This document shows positions 13,625-26,806 of a stretch of DNA of 64,000 bases, piece by piece. Both the position numbers and the translations under genes were made by a program. The stretch is from Megamerina dolium (Eukaryota; Arthropoda; Insecta; Diptera; Megamerinidae), in assembly GCA_963854835.1 (NCBI GenBank), contig OY978525.1:102255388-102319387 (forward strand). The letters run 5' to 3'. Positions within the stretch are counted from its first letter, which is position 1. Each line of letters starts with the position of its first letter. Under the pieces are notes generated by a model. It saw nothing but the letters and a program-made list of their open reading frames with translations, ran no database searches and was not told where the DNA came from.

Positions 13625-14860
13625 TCATTCTGTCGTTGTAGAATTAAAGATTCTAATATTTTTTTTATGGTACTTCATTTGTCTGTGGCATTTGATCCTT
13701 TTAAGGACATTTTGATACATGTTGACTATACATTGAAAGGTGCTGGTCTTTAAATATTCAAAAGTGTGGGTTTGCCCGGATAAACACGTGAATTTATATC
13801 GCCAGATATTGAAATACATGCACTTCTCTTCCAGTGGAGCTAAAATCGGATATGCAGTGTGAAGATCGCCTCGCCGTTATGTTGAAAGCACAAAAAAAAA
13901 GTTCCAATAGCATTAAATCGCATACTCTTCAAAGCCCCATCACAGAGTCAACTCTTGGAATTACTCCTTACGATGGTAACGTCTCTGGCAATAACGCCCA
14001 AATGGCCCATACTGTTTGTGCACTACAGTAAGGTTTTTTTTAAACCACATATTCTCCAGATTCATATCCTCAATTTTTGGCAAAAAAAAATTGATGATCA
14101 TAGGGCAAAAATTGAAGTAATTTTCGAAAAATACGAGCTCGATTCTTGCGTCAGTAGAATCTTATAAGGAAAAGTTGACTGTGATACGTTCACAGCATGG
14201 AAAAGTGACAAAAAGTTTCATTTGTCGACATTCTCGAAAAGAATACGGCGGTTTATGGAGGTTGATCGCCATCAGACCAAAATATATAATACTTAAATAG
14301 TCAATTTTACCAGACACATTGGCCTCGCCTGAGTAACTTTCAGTTTTCTTTTCTGTGGCATCTATGGATTTCTTTTCCCTCAGTTATGGTTGATTACAAA
14401 TCGAGAAATAAGCCACAAAACCATTAGCCTTAAAGGAATATTCATCCACAGCCTCTTATTCTTAAATTAGTTCAAGTTTATATGGATGAAAATGCAAGTC
14501 TAAATGCGTCTCCTATTATAATGAGCACACCATGGAATCGATATATTTGGGTCATCCACGGACTTTAAATAATTACAGCAATGATTTTAGCAGAGCATAT
14601 TTTATAATATCACTGGTCGTTCCAGTCTTCTACGAATTTCTATCACACTTTACTGATTTGCTGGTTGATTTAGACGACCAAATTCTATAGCTTATGCACG
14701 AATTGTTCCACAAGAAAATCACCACCTTTGCATTTTCAAGATGATCTACAATTGTTAACCGTTTCATATTGTAAAATGTTGGACCTTCAATTAAACAAAT
14801 GTCACAATTGTTTACAAAAATGTTCGTTAGATGTCAAATGACTGGGTTATACTTAAGGAA
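13625..14860 (-). pseudogene. Tc1/mariner-superfamily (DDE_3-type) transposase pseudogene
   Basis: Reading the minus strand from about 14775 downward gives successive islands matching the transposase family whose active members read roughly HPYKIQL, SDEAHFxLNGFVN, DMWFQQDGATCHT, CDLTPLDFFLW and GGHLND. MKRLTIVDHLENAK is a start-like island. Then come THLDLHFHPYKLELI (about 14495-14450) and AVDEYSFKANGFVAYF (about 14440-14395, first catalytic Asp kept in VDEYSF). Next are NLENMWFKKNLTVVHKQ (about 14060, where the second Asp is lost) and CDLMLLELFFCAF (about 13915-13875). Last is the C-terminal open frame 13819-13625 with NVLKRIKCHRQMKYHKK. The order and spacing fit a full-length but heavily mutated gene with many stops and frameshifts. 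I could not identify the terminal repeats. Confidence 0.75.
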
Positions 14861-17571
14861 CTAAAGGAACTAATATAGCAACTAAATGCATAACCCTATA
14901 AATGTAGCAGTAGAAATAGTAGGCGCTATTGTTGTTGTTGTTGTTGTTGTTGATTTTATTGCATGTGTTGCACTTACAATTATTGCAACTACCGCTACCT
15001 ACAATTACAAATTCAAGCATATTGTTTGTTATACAATATATACAATACCAGTGGATTAGTGTATATAATATTCATGTTATTATATTGTATTATAGTATAG
15101 TATGCATGTAATGTCCGTAGTACTAAATAGTTGTAGCAATTTTCAATTTATATGTTCCACATGACTTGAAATGTATTCGAGATTAGCTCAGAAGCTAATA
15201 CTCGTAAGTATTGCAAATATTCAACCCAAGCAAGCAAGCAAGCAAGTAAGCAAGCAAACTAAGCAATAATAGTGAATTAGATTGTTATTGTTGTTGTTGT
15301 TGTTCGAATTCATGCCAGTAGCAACAATTCATTGGCATTACCAACTTGTTACCTTTATTATGTATAAGTACGAGTAAGTGCATATGAGTCAAAGGTAGTA
15401 AGAGATTTTCTATAAACATATACATATACGAGCCCACATATACACATAAATAAACATAGATCAGTTTGATACATATTTGACATGCTTTATTTGTTGTTGT
15501 TGTTGAATTGTATTTTTTTTTTCTCTCATTTTTTTGCTTTTCTGACTTAAGGTAATAATGCCATTTGACTTGTTCATTGGTGTACACGCATGTGTGCTTA
15601 GTTATCATTAACACCATTGATAAAATTGCAATGAAAACAAGGCAACAATATACAATTTATGTATACTTCTCTAGATTGTTAAAGATATGAAGGTAACGAG
15701 TGTACAATTAGGTTAACTAATTTTGGCCTCCATTGATTGCAATTGTAAGTACTCCTTACAATTTTGCAAAATAATGCATTAGTATAGGTATATTATTTCA
15801 TCTATGTATATGTAGTGAGTACTATGTACTAGGTGAGTGTGTTGTGTTTATGAGAGAATACCGTATGTGTTGCGAGAGGAATTTTATTTGAATTTTCCCT
15901 TAATGTAGACCTTGTTTTTGATTTTCTTTGACTCGTTACTAATGATGATATAGTGTGTATAATAGAAATTCCATACATTTCTATTGAATTTTCATTCATT
16001 GTGTTTGATCTATTAATGCATAAATTCACATTGAATATACTTACTTGGGGATGCATTGAATTCATTACAATGGCATAAGAGTTTATGGAAGATTTCTTAT
16101 TTATATAAATTACTATATTTGTTATTGTTTATTTAGATATTGTGATAACTTTTGTTTTGCTATTTTACCACAAATACTAATGCCAAAAAATGTGTATAAC
16201 GTATACGCCAGTGGGGACAGCAACATATGAAAATTATAACGATCCAAAAAGCTTGTTATATATTAGATTAAATTAGATATGCATTTCTAGAAGAAAAATC
16301 CATAATTATATTCCTTCAAATTTTCCTCTATTACTATTGTACAAGTACAAGTGTGCAATGCCACTGTCTTAGAATTTATAGCATTTTTGCAATACAAAAA
16401 TTTAGTCATTAAGAGAGTTTGTCAACCAAATACCACAATTCTTTGCACCTTTGCACGATAAACAAAGAACCAAAAAATGTTGTCTATCCGAAATATTAAA
16501 ATATTCATCCGACTGAACATTTAATGAAAAAAAAAATGAGCAAAAAAAACTAAATTTTTATTGTCAACTATCAATGTATTTTATGTATGTATGTATGTAT
16601 GTTAAAATGTCACCGCATACGACACAAGAACTTCTCAACATCTAATTGGGATTTCAAGAAGGCAATGTTAGTATCTTATTTCTCAGGTTTTCAGTTATTT
16701 GCGAGCTATTTCAAATCTTTCCGATAAACCATATAATGTAATGTAATGTAAACATCATATCGCAATATTATGAAAATAGTACCTGATGTAACTACTTAAT
16801 ATCATAAGGATGAAGAACTTACTCAACAAATGAGCATTTAAATCATATTCATAAATTCTATGCGAATTCAACGTGCAAATCGTGCAATTCCGACCTTGCC
16901 ATTACGGAACTAAAATGCTGTATAAATTTAATATTTACATATATTAAAAACAATAGAATAAATTATAAATTATAAAAAAAATTGCATAATTACATGAGTA
17001 AATGAATTGGCTAAAGATAAAGACAAATAGAAGCGCCATTTATCGTCTTTTCTCTCCGTCATTTCTCTTCTCATTTGTTTAACAACAATATGCCATTACA
17101 TGCTATAAGAATTAGTAAGAATAGATACGATGCGTTTTAATTGCAATAAATTATAAGACGAATAACTACATACACTTTAGTACTTATCCATAATATAAAC
17201 AGCTATATTTAATCATGCATATGTGTATATACACAACTATGGTGCAATTCACGGCAATTGCTCTAACGAAGAGACATTGTAGGAGTTGGTCTATAAGTCA
17301 GTAATTAATCGACTCATAACTATACTATTTCCTCAAATATTGACGTACTCTACTTTTTTATGGATTCTGTTAAAATCGAATCAATTATTCATTAATTCAT
17401 TTTCATTGTTGGGACAATCGACGTGTAATGCACTACGTTCGTATATACACTAATCATGAATTGCGCATTGAGATTAATTGATTAAAATGAATCGTGAGCA
17501 ATTTAAATAAGACATGTTTATTACTTGTTACAATATAAAGTTGTATTTAACATCATCAGCAGATGAATGGC

Positions 17572-17574
<3 letters not shown>

Positions 17575-17602
<28 letters not shown>

Positions 17603-17612
17603 CACACACACA
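17575..17612. repeat. (GA)n followed by (CA)n microsatellite
   Basis: About 14 GA units (17575-17602) pass directly into about five AC units, a compound dinucleotide microsatellite. Confidence 0.95.
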
Positions 17613-17862
17613 TTCACACGTTCATTCATTTAAAAAAAAAATCCATTTAATCAGTCAACCAGCCAAGCAGTCAACCAATTATCAGTTAACTAATTATTCA
17701 TCTCACCCACTGCAAAATTTATTTAATATATTCTCTGGAAATTATTATTTTTTTTTTTTTGTGTAAAATAAAGCAAGGGTTAGCGTGTGAGCATGCGTGT
17801 ATATGTATACATTATAATACTTTATGTGAATGTGCGACTATAATTAATGTTTGCACATATAT

Positions 17863-17897
17863 AGTGTTTGGTGCATTAATTTATTGCACCAAACACT
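17863..17897. other. perfect 13-bp inverted repeat (hairpin)
   Basis: AGTGTTTGGTGCA at 17863-17875 is perfectly complementary to TGCACCAAACACT at 17885-17897, with the 9-base AT loop TTAATTTAT. The arms are GC-richer than the surroundings. No function can be assigned. A transcribed stem, a protein-binding palindrome or the ends of a tiny foldback element are all possible. Confidence 0.85.
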
Positions 17898-18005
17898 TTT
17901 ATGCATTATTTAATACATTGTGTGAAATCTCTCAAACAAAATGCACGCATGTGCCAAACGATGTGAATTTAGATGTTGTTTATAATTCAATTATTAACTG
18001 TAATT

Positions 18006-18228
18006 TAATTTCAAATCAAATTAAAAGTAAATATTTCAAATTAAATTCAAACTTGTTGAATGAAATTAATTAATTATTAAAAAAAATTAATTGAAAAAAA
18101 TTAATTAATAAAAAAACTAGTTATCAACAATTTAATTTAATCAAATTAAAAGTGAATATTTCAAATGAAATACATATAACTTGTTGAATGAAATTAATTA
18201 ATTATTAAAAAAATTAATTTAAAAAAAA
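18006..18228. repeat. tandem duplication, 125-bp period
   Basis: TCAAATTAAAAG at 18016 recurs at 18141. The following block, including TTGTTGAATGAAATTAATTA and an A-run with TTAATT, recurs with few changes. This is two imperfect copies of a 125-bp AT-rich unit. Confidence 0.8.
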
Positions 18229-19936
18229 AAAATTTAATAAAAAAGTGTACCTATTTTGTATAGTCTAAGAAGCATAACTTTTTCCTTGTCACCTTGTTAG
18301 AGAGCATGAAAAAGTAACCCCAAGCATTTTAATAGAAAATGTTGTTGTTGTTAATTTACCATGCAATCGTAATTGCTAATACCTCCGAAGAAGATCTATG
18401 CCGAAATATAAATTTACCAAATTTACAAAAATTTAATACATTTTAAAAATATATATTTTTTTTGTTAAAAAAAAAAAATAACAACCTTAAATGGTTTATG
18501 CAAGAGCTCTTAAGCATTAAAACAATTATTTCAATTATTTCACTCCCGTCTATACAATTAAATTAAATATATGAGTGCTGCACTTTTGAAAGCCAGTATT
18601 AAAATAGAAAAATATAATAATTTTCTAAAAATTTCGACATATCTAATATATGTAATACGAATTTTGAAATTACTTACAAAATCAGTTATATGAATATTTA
18701 TTAAACGATTGGTACTTGAATTTTTATAGATTTCATTTTGCCTAACAGCTTCATTCAACACATTTTCAATGCAATAAATTATTTGCAATAAATAAAATGA
18801 AATAAATTAATGTACGAATAAATGAATTTCAGCAATATTATTAACCCAAAAATATTTAATATGAAATTATTTATTTGATTTATAATTTTCATCATCACTG
18901 CATTACACATAAATGCACAAGTAGCACATTGTTTTTTTTTTTTGTTTCTTGCCGCAATTCAATTACTTAATGCAATTATTGCTGCTAGTTCTTTGCAAAA
19001 TATTTCTTTGTCGTATATTTTTCTTTGTTGGATTTTTTTTTTTCTTTTTTTTTATTGGCGCACGTTTTTTATACAAACACACATATGCACACACAGCTAC
19101 TCACAAATACACGACATTATAGAAAGGTAGAAAAGAATAACAACAATAAATACAAAAAAAAACAAATAAAATTGCAAAAAAATAGCACGGAGGCATAACC
19201 GAAATGAAAAAAACGCAGCTTACGTCTAATTAACAATTTTTTTTTCTAATAGTTATAGAAACCTAATGCTTTGTATGAATATGATATGCCCTGCAGATAT
19301 CGATAGAGTCAATTGTCCTTCGCAATTAGTTGTGGAGTGAGTTACAATGGCAAAATAAAAGTTTGTCCTAGGAAATATATAATATTTGATAAGGAATTGA
19401 CTATAGAACTGGTTCAAAACTTGTAGCTAACGAACTAACACTTTGGAACTTGTTTGGATCTGGTTCGAGGTAATGCAGAGAAAAGCAGTTGAACGAATGC
19501 GTAAATATTAAGTGTTTACTATAAGTTGTTCCTTTTTTTTTATTTATTTATTTAATTTTTTTTTTTTTTTTTTTGTATCTTTCTTAGCTGGACAGCCAAA
19601 AAGGTAAAGCCATCAAATGGATAACTCAAATGGCAATGTATTGTATATGTATTTAAATAAATATACATTTTATATTAAAATGCACTATATTTAATTTAAA
19701 CTTTTCTAAATTTATTATTTCTATTTAGTGGTATTTAGTTCAAACCTTATATATCATAGTACACCAGTATAATAACTGGTTCCAGGTAATGGAGTGAGTA
19801 TCAATTTGCATCCGATACATGAACGATGTTAAGAAAATTAATAATCAATTTTAAATTTTAATTTTTTGACTCCAAGAGAACCAGTGAAGATACCGATTAT
19901 GCGCCAAGTCTGTTGTATGCAGGGTAAATATAAAGC

Positions 19937-19960
19937 ATATATATATATATATATATATAT
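19937..19960. repeat. (AT)n microsatellite
   Basis: Uninterrupted AT run of about 12 units. Confidence 0.95.
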
Positions 19961-21499
19961 GAATGGATAGGTAGTTAACATTAGCTAGTTGGTTAAATGT
20001 AGCAGTTGGTTAGTTAGACCCAATTTATGTACATAAATTATATAAATGCTATACATAGTTTTTTATTTTTATTTAATACATTTTCTTCATTTTCCATTTG
20101 AATTGCAACTACAACTTACTACATACAACTGCCAATATTATTATTGCAATTTTACTAGCTACTATTGGCACTGTTACTTTACTGTAATTATAGTTACGTT
20201 CGTTTCACTGTATTGCAATAAATATAAGTATATGGAGCTATATGAATGTATTGTATATGCAAGTATATACCACATGTACATTGTATGTTCAGATTGACAT
20301 AAATTTCACTCTAAATTGAATGGCTGATGGTGTGGTAATGTATGAGTCAGTATGTGTATACTAATTAGTTGTACCAGCTAGTGACTGGATTAGCTGTAAA
20401 TATTATTCATTTGTGATTCTTAAACGAAACATTTTTTTCTAACTGGAAAATGGTTGGAAATTATTCCAAACTGTCTTCCAACAATATAAAATATTCGTCG
20501 AATATTCACTGCTGTATAAACTGTTGTTAATTGTGTTTTGAAGAGAAATGTCTTAAAATTTTTTATTTTTTATGCAATTTTTCAAGATCCAATTAGACAA
20601 TATTTCAACTCAACAATATATACAACTATATAATATTTCCCAATAAACATTACAACTTTTTTTAAATCCTTCTAAGAGCCCTCAAGCTTGTCGTCGATTG
20701 TATTGTGCAACTTCAATTCGTACATCATGCGAAATAGTTCACCTTTATTAAGTAGATGTCTTCAAATGACAAAATTTTGGTAATATTAAGGTATGCAGCT
20801 TTATTTGAAAGCTATTTTCAAAGCTTTTTCATTGTAAATGTTTACAGTTGCAAACCAATTGCAACTTGCAACTATTAAAATTGGTATTAAAACAACAACC
20901 ACATCAACAACCAGCTCTGAATACATATAAAGTGAATTATGAAAATCATTGCCAAATAGTTAGTAAAAAAAATAATTATTACTAGCTAGCAAATTAATAT
21001 TTGCAAATTATTAATTTGAAGAATTTCAATCACTAGTAATGTGATATTATACTCATTACTTTTTCTACTCGACTTCCACTTCAAATTAAGTAAATAATGA
21101 TCATTCACAAAAATTGCAATGTTATTTGCTTTGATTTATACCAAAAAAAATATATGTTAATTTAATAATCAATAATTTGTATTGTAAACACTTGAGGGTG
21201 ATGGTGACGGTAGTGATCGTTTTAATTGAAATTTTCATTAGATACACATTTCAATATATAACATTTTACCTTTTCTTGCACTTGAAAATTTTTGGGGTTA
21301 AAGTAAGAAACAAAAAAAAAAACAATTCAATTAATTATAGGCATTGTGTTGATTAATAATAATAAAAAAAATTTTTTTAATATAAAGTGGATATTCATTT
21401 GATTTGAATATACATACATACAATAAAATGATTGCATTTAATATAAGCAACAACAATAACAACAACAACAGCGAAAAACAATCAGCTCATTCATCTTTC

Positions 21500-21524
21500 T
21501 TTCTCTCTCTCTCTCTCTCTCTCT
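21500..21524. repeat. (CT)n microsatellite
   Basis: CT run of about 12 units inside a longer pyrimidine tract. Confidence 0.95.
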
Positions 21525-22904
21525 CACTCTCTCCCCCTATTTTTCTTCTGCTCTTCATATATTGGTGCTATAGTGGTTGTATGTAGTTATTGTTGGTTAC
21601 GGCCATTGTTACCGGTATACAATTTTGTTGACCACCATCGTCACCATCACCATCACTATAATTTCCACTCATCATATACATGCGAGTATACAGAAATGGT
21701 GTATGACCATTTGTGTGAATTTGAGCATATGTGCACGCGTGCGTGCGCCATTCATGTTGGCCTAGTCACCTACAAAACATATTCATATGTGTTTATATTT
21801 ATACAATATATGTATGTATACCTTACAAACTGAAATTAAAGAAATTGAAGCAACCAAAAAATATACAAAAAAAAACATCATATGGAATGAAGAGCGAAAC
21901 GAAGCAAAACAAACAACAACAACAACAAGTTGATATGGAGGAAATACGACTTTTATAAAAATATTTACGCTTATTATTAAGTATGTTGTTGTTGTTGTTG
22001 TTGCTGCCTCTGTGGTTGTTACCTTGTCGAACTTTAACAAGTGGAGAGAAGAAAAAAAATCGCTTTTATTTACATACTACCAGACGACGACGACAGACTA
22101 CAATTGCACACTTACATATATTTAAGTACTCATAAATGTGTTTATTTCTTTGTATTTTTTTTTTTTTGTTCTTTCTCTTTACTTTTTTTTTTTGTTTTTT
22201 TGTAAAATTTTTTTATTTGTATTTTACTTGACACTTCTTTTTATACTTTATTCTATGGAATATGTACTTCTATACTTAGGTACTCATATGGTCAATGAAT
22301 TTGTTTTACTCACTCATACACACACACATGTCCATACTGTCACTATTTTGTTTCTATTTCTATTTTCTATGTTATAAAAGAAAAACACCGTTAATAAGAG
22401 TTCTATTGTATTATTTATGCGTGTGAGAGAATATACATTTTATTGTCATTATTATTAGTGTTGTTGTTTTGGATTATACATACATGGTAAACAGTCATAT
22501 GCATAAATACATATATATTTATATTTGTGTACTACATATTAAATAAATGTCATGAAAAGATGTTCTTGTGATTTCTATGATTTCACATTTGTTTTGTGTC
22601 AACATTGATTTGCAATTTTTTTTCGTATTCCAAGACACAGATAAATGACTGTGAACTATATGTAATGTGAGAATAATAGGAATGCCAGTATGGCGCTTTC
22701 CAAAAAATATAGAAAGCAGATAAAACTCTAAAAATAATGCAAAACCAAAAATGAGAGATTTCAATTTGAAGATTTAGAATTGTATGCATAATTATGAGGG
22801 CTACCTTTTTGATTATATTAAGAAGAAGAGTTATTATTAGTGCAATTGACGCAATCAATCGTTAAAATCTATATATTTCAAATATTCAACCGCTTTTCCG
22901 AAGG

Positions 22905-23540
22905 TATTCTTTCAAATTAGATGCAAACCACGTCTACTTTCCATATGAAAGTTTGTTTTTGAACGTAGTTTTTCCAACTTTTCGCATATAAAATGAAGCC
23001 AAAATGCTGCAAATTACCACATAACATAATTTTTTGAATAAAAATAGAGACAATTTTAAAATGAACCTGATTGCATGAAAACCAAGACTACCTCTCATGT
23101 AAAAGTGTAATTTTGAAAGTAATTTCCGAGTTTTTCGCTATTAAACATAAAGCCAAGAAGTCGAAAATTAGCAGATAACATTATCTTTAACCTAGAAATT
23201 TACAAATTTGAGAATGTATGTAATTGAATGAAAACCACATCTACGTCTCATACAAAAGTATGTTTTCGAACGTGTTTTTCACACTTTTCGCACGAAAACA
23301 TCAAGCTAAAAAACTAAAAATTTGCACATTACCATTTTTTTTACTTATAAAAAGATAAATTTAAGAGTGAACATGATCGGATGAAAACCACACATACCTC
23401 TCATACAAAAGTATGTTTTCGAAAGTATATTTGCAAATATTGAGCATACAAACATAAAGCTATAAATCTGAAGATAAGCATATATGTTTTATTTTTATCA
23501 ACAAAAAGATGAATTTACAAATGATCCTAATATAATTATT
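22905..23540. repeat. tandem array, about 4 units of a 153-bp repeat (locus 1)
   Basis: The marker ACCAC..CTAC followed by CATACAAAAGTATGTTTTCG recurs at 22927, 23081, 23234 and 23387, spacings of 154, 153 and 153 bp. Each unit continues with a TTTTCGC-type motif, an ATAAAGC motif, a GCAnATTA-type motif and a TGATnGnATGAAA motif before the next marker. Units are diverged but still in register. A second array of the same family lies at 46270-46835. The period is near nucleosome length and the form is that of an old satellite or of tandem repeats internal to a transposon. No coding capacity is evident. Confidence 0.85.
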
Positions 23541-26296
23541 ATAAAAAATAAACGAAAATTTCTATTTTTTATACGCTACTGACTACAAGTAACTATTTTA
23601 TATATTTGCATATGCACTTATATATAAGTCTATTAATTTCTTTCTTCTGAATTAATTAAGAATGTTTATTTATTCATATGTATTACAAGTACTTATTGGC
23701 ATATCAATTAATTAATTAATGTACATATTTTCGAATAAGTTATAAATGTATATGAAAATGCACTTTCTATCACTAGCACTGCTAACCTAGAAAATGTCAT
23801 ATCAATTTATTATTATTAGTATTATTGCTACTTTACTACCTTTTAATGATAGTATATATCGTACATACATATACAAAATATATATGCACATAAGTATAAA
23901 GTGGAAGTGAAATTCAATGATTATTACGTGATTTAATTTAAAAAAAAAATTACTTTTTTTTTTCTTTTTCTCTTTACTTTGATATTTATATTTCTTTTTC
24001 ATTTCTTAAAATAATTATTTTGACTCTCTTCTTCTCTTTTATCGTACAGATAGTACAGATGTATGTATGGATTAATGCTATTTTCTATAACGACAGGTAG
24101 GTAGCAATAATAAAATATATATTGCAATAAATCATTTTTGCATATTTCTTTGGAATTATAATTAATCATTTTTCTACCATTTCTACTTTAAATGTATATA
24201 CGATACATTTACAATAAATATCTCTGTTTATATTTCAACAATTCAAATTAAATTTCACTTTGAAAGCAAATGTTAAAACAATAGAAATACCAATTTAACA
24301 GCAATTTTTACCAAAGATGATGCCAAATGTGCCAAAAACAGATAATTTCGTAATTGCCTTTTTCACACTTATACACATTTATAGTATGTATATAGCAACT
24401 GACATATTGCTATTATGCATGAAGCCATCTCTGACGACTAGCTGGCTCTTACATTATTAACTGTTTGTAGTATATAAAAATCGGGCATGAAAACCAGCCA
24501 GTCAAGTATGTGATAGTGATAGTACATACATATAAAATGTGCAACAAACGATACTAGCTAGCACATATGTAAGCTATGTATATAAGCCATATATGAATTG
24601 ATGATGTTCTAATGCAATATTGGTAAATGCATCAACACATAGTAAAAACTATAACATAAACTTGAACAACTGGAATAATCGTACATATGTATTTTATAAT
24701 AAGGCGCAACAGTAAGCAATAATATGTATCAGCAAATCTCATACAACTTTCAACAAGATTTACTTGCTCGCTTCATATATTGTACATACATTGTACTACT
24801 TATATCTCACCAAAAACGCTAAAAAACAAAATACATGTGATGTAAGCATTGAAATCAGCACAAGTATAAAAAAGGATTGCATGTTGATTGTATGCTCTTT
24901 ATCTTAAATATCAACAACAACAACAACAACAAAATCGTTTAAATATATTTCTCTTTCTTAGATTGGGTTTGCAATTCATTTCTTTACCGTTTCACATATA
25001 ATATAATAAAGTCAATTATTGCAAATTGCATTCTTTGCTGTGTTGTTGGTTATTGTTACCGCTTAATGTGTAGGCTGATTTATAATAATTTCAACATAGG
25101 CACGTGGATATCATCATAAACGTTTATTTCTCTATGAACATGCATATACTCATGTATATGTACTAGTCCATTATCATAATAAAGCAACATTGTTGAGGAT
25201 ACATGTTTATAATCTCACTTGAAAAATTTTAGTCTGCAGAGAAGGAAAAGAAGAAGTGCTGAATTCAATGACGAAATCATACACGAGAATTAAGTGAAAT
25301 GAATCAGGGTTCATCATAATAAAATTTTAATAATTTCGAAAACCATTTATTTGGATTTATAACACAAATATGATAATGGCTTAGTTGAGAGTTTTCCAAT
25401 AAATAATATAACACTAGGAACAGCGTAAAAATTGAGAGAGTAATGTTCAGCAAATTTTCTAAAGAGTGTAAAAACACAAGAGAGGCAGTTAATGAATTAA
25501 TTTATGCCAAAACTATATTCCGATAAGTTTTAGAAAGATGCATACTCAAGATAACGTATTATTGACAATTGTCCAGAAATGTTAAAACTTTCGAGGAGCA
25601 TCAAACATTTAGATCCAAAATTAACACAATCAATGTACTATGGACATTGTCCATTATTGAATGCGTCAAACATTTCTAAAACTAATAAACATAATATGCT
25701 TAAAGCCTGTATTTAACCCACTTAAGGATTTTTTGCAGATAGTTTGGTAAATTTTTGTTGTTAGAAGAACAGCTGATTGTTTTAAAATTAGTGACATAAA
25801 GAGCTTCTAGATTTAGTCTTTTTCAATGGAAAATTTTATGTGACATCCGAACTTTTTGAACTTTGGCACACAAATACCTAGCTGTGGAGCTCGTCTCATC
25901 TGTTTCAAACTGCAAAATGGCTTCTCGAATTTGGTCAATTCCAAAATCTTCATTTTAACATAGATTATGATGAAATTTTCTCTTCGAGTGTAATAAATAT
26001 TATACACAACTAGCAACATTTTAGCTAAAATAAAAAAATCATGGATAACATTCTATATATGGAGAATACAATATAAAAATCCAGCATTAGTGATTTTCAT
26101 ACGTCGACCATCATCATCAATTACAACTTGAGACTACACATTGTCTCTCAATATGCAGGCTGGCAAAGAAGCAATCATCAAAATTACCACTAGTACTGTT
26201 GTAGCTGATAATGATAATAATGATGATGATGGTGTTGATGGTGATGATGGTGATGAATAATTTTCCAAACTAACAGTAAATCAAGTTATGTAGTTG

Positions 26297-26317
26297 CACA
26301 CACACACACACACACAA
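26297..26317. repeat. (CA)n microsatellite
   Basis: CA run of about 10 units. Confidence 0.95.
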
Positions 26318-26778
26318 ATGCATACATGTGTAAGGTACTACATACACAAGCATACAATCAGGCAAACAATATAACAGTTTGTTGTTTTTGGCCGTTTTTG
26401 TCCATCTAAACAATAGGCATAAAAAGCAAAAAACAGCAAAAACCAATTTGCAATCATTCAGTCAGTCAGTCAGTCACTCAGTTAAGCAGGCAACAAGTAC
26501 AATATAACATGCAGCAACATAATGCTGCAATGATTGAAATACGTTGCATGTATACATAATGTACATATGCATCTTTAACCAGTTTTAAGTGGCAATATAA
26601 TAAAAATAAAATACAAATAATAATAATAAAAAAAAAATTGTTACTTCCCAAAAAAACCCAAAGCAAGGCAACCAGCCAATAAAAATAATAATAATAAGAA
26701 CAACAACAGCAACCGCATTAACCGCATTAACCGCAGTTGTATACGTGTATGTATTGTACTATGGTATGTGGCAATATA

Positions 26779-26806
26779 TATTATTATTATTATTATTATT
26801 ATTATT
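26779..26806. repeat. (ATT)n microsatellite
   Basis: About nine ATT units. It gives the poly-Leu and poly-Ile chance frames on the two strands. Confidence 0.95.

Larger units (their letters stand above)
14861..22904. other. 8-kb AT-rich spacer with microsatellites
   Basis: No gene recognised. Simple repeats include TTG/GTT runs at 14930-14952 and 15282-15304, an AAGC-rich run at 15227-15262, and others listed separately (17575, 19937, 21500). A perfect hairpin lies at 17863 and a short tandem duplication at 18006. Open frames in this stretch are low-complexity (for example 21573-21833 with a poly-His translation from a CAT/CAC run). Confidence 0.5.

Noticed and set aside
25813..26019. 68-codon minus-strand open frame with basic residues
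   Set aside because: No motif recognised and no splice or promoter context. Composition alone is not enough to call a gene.
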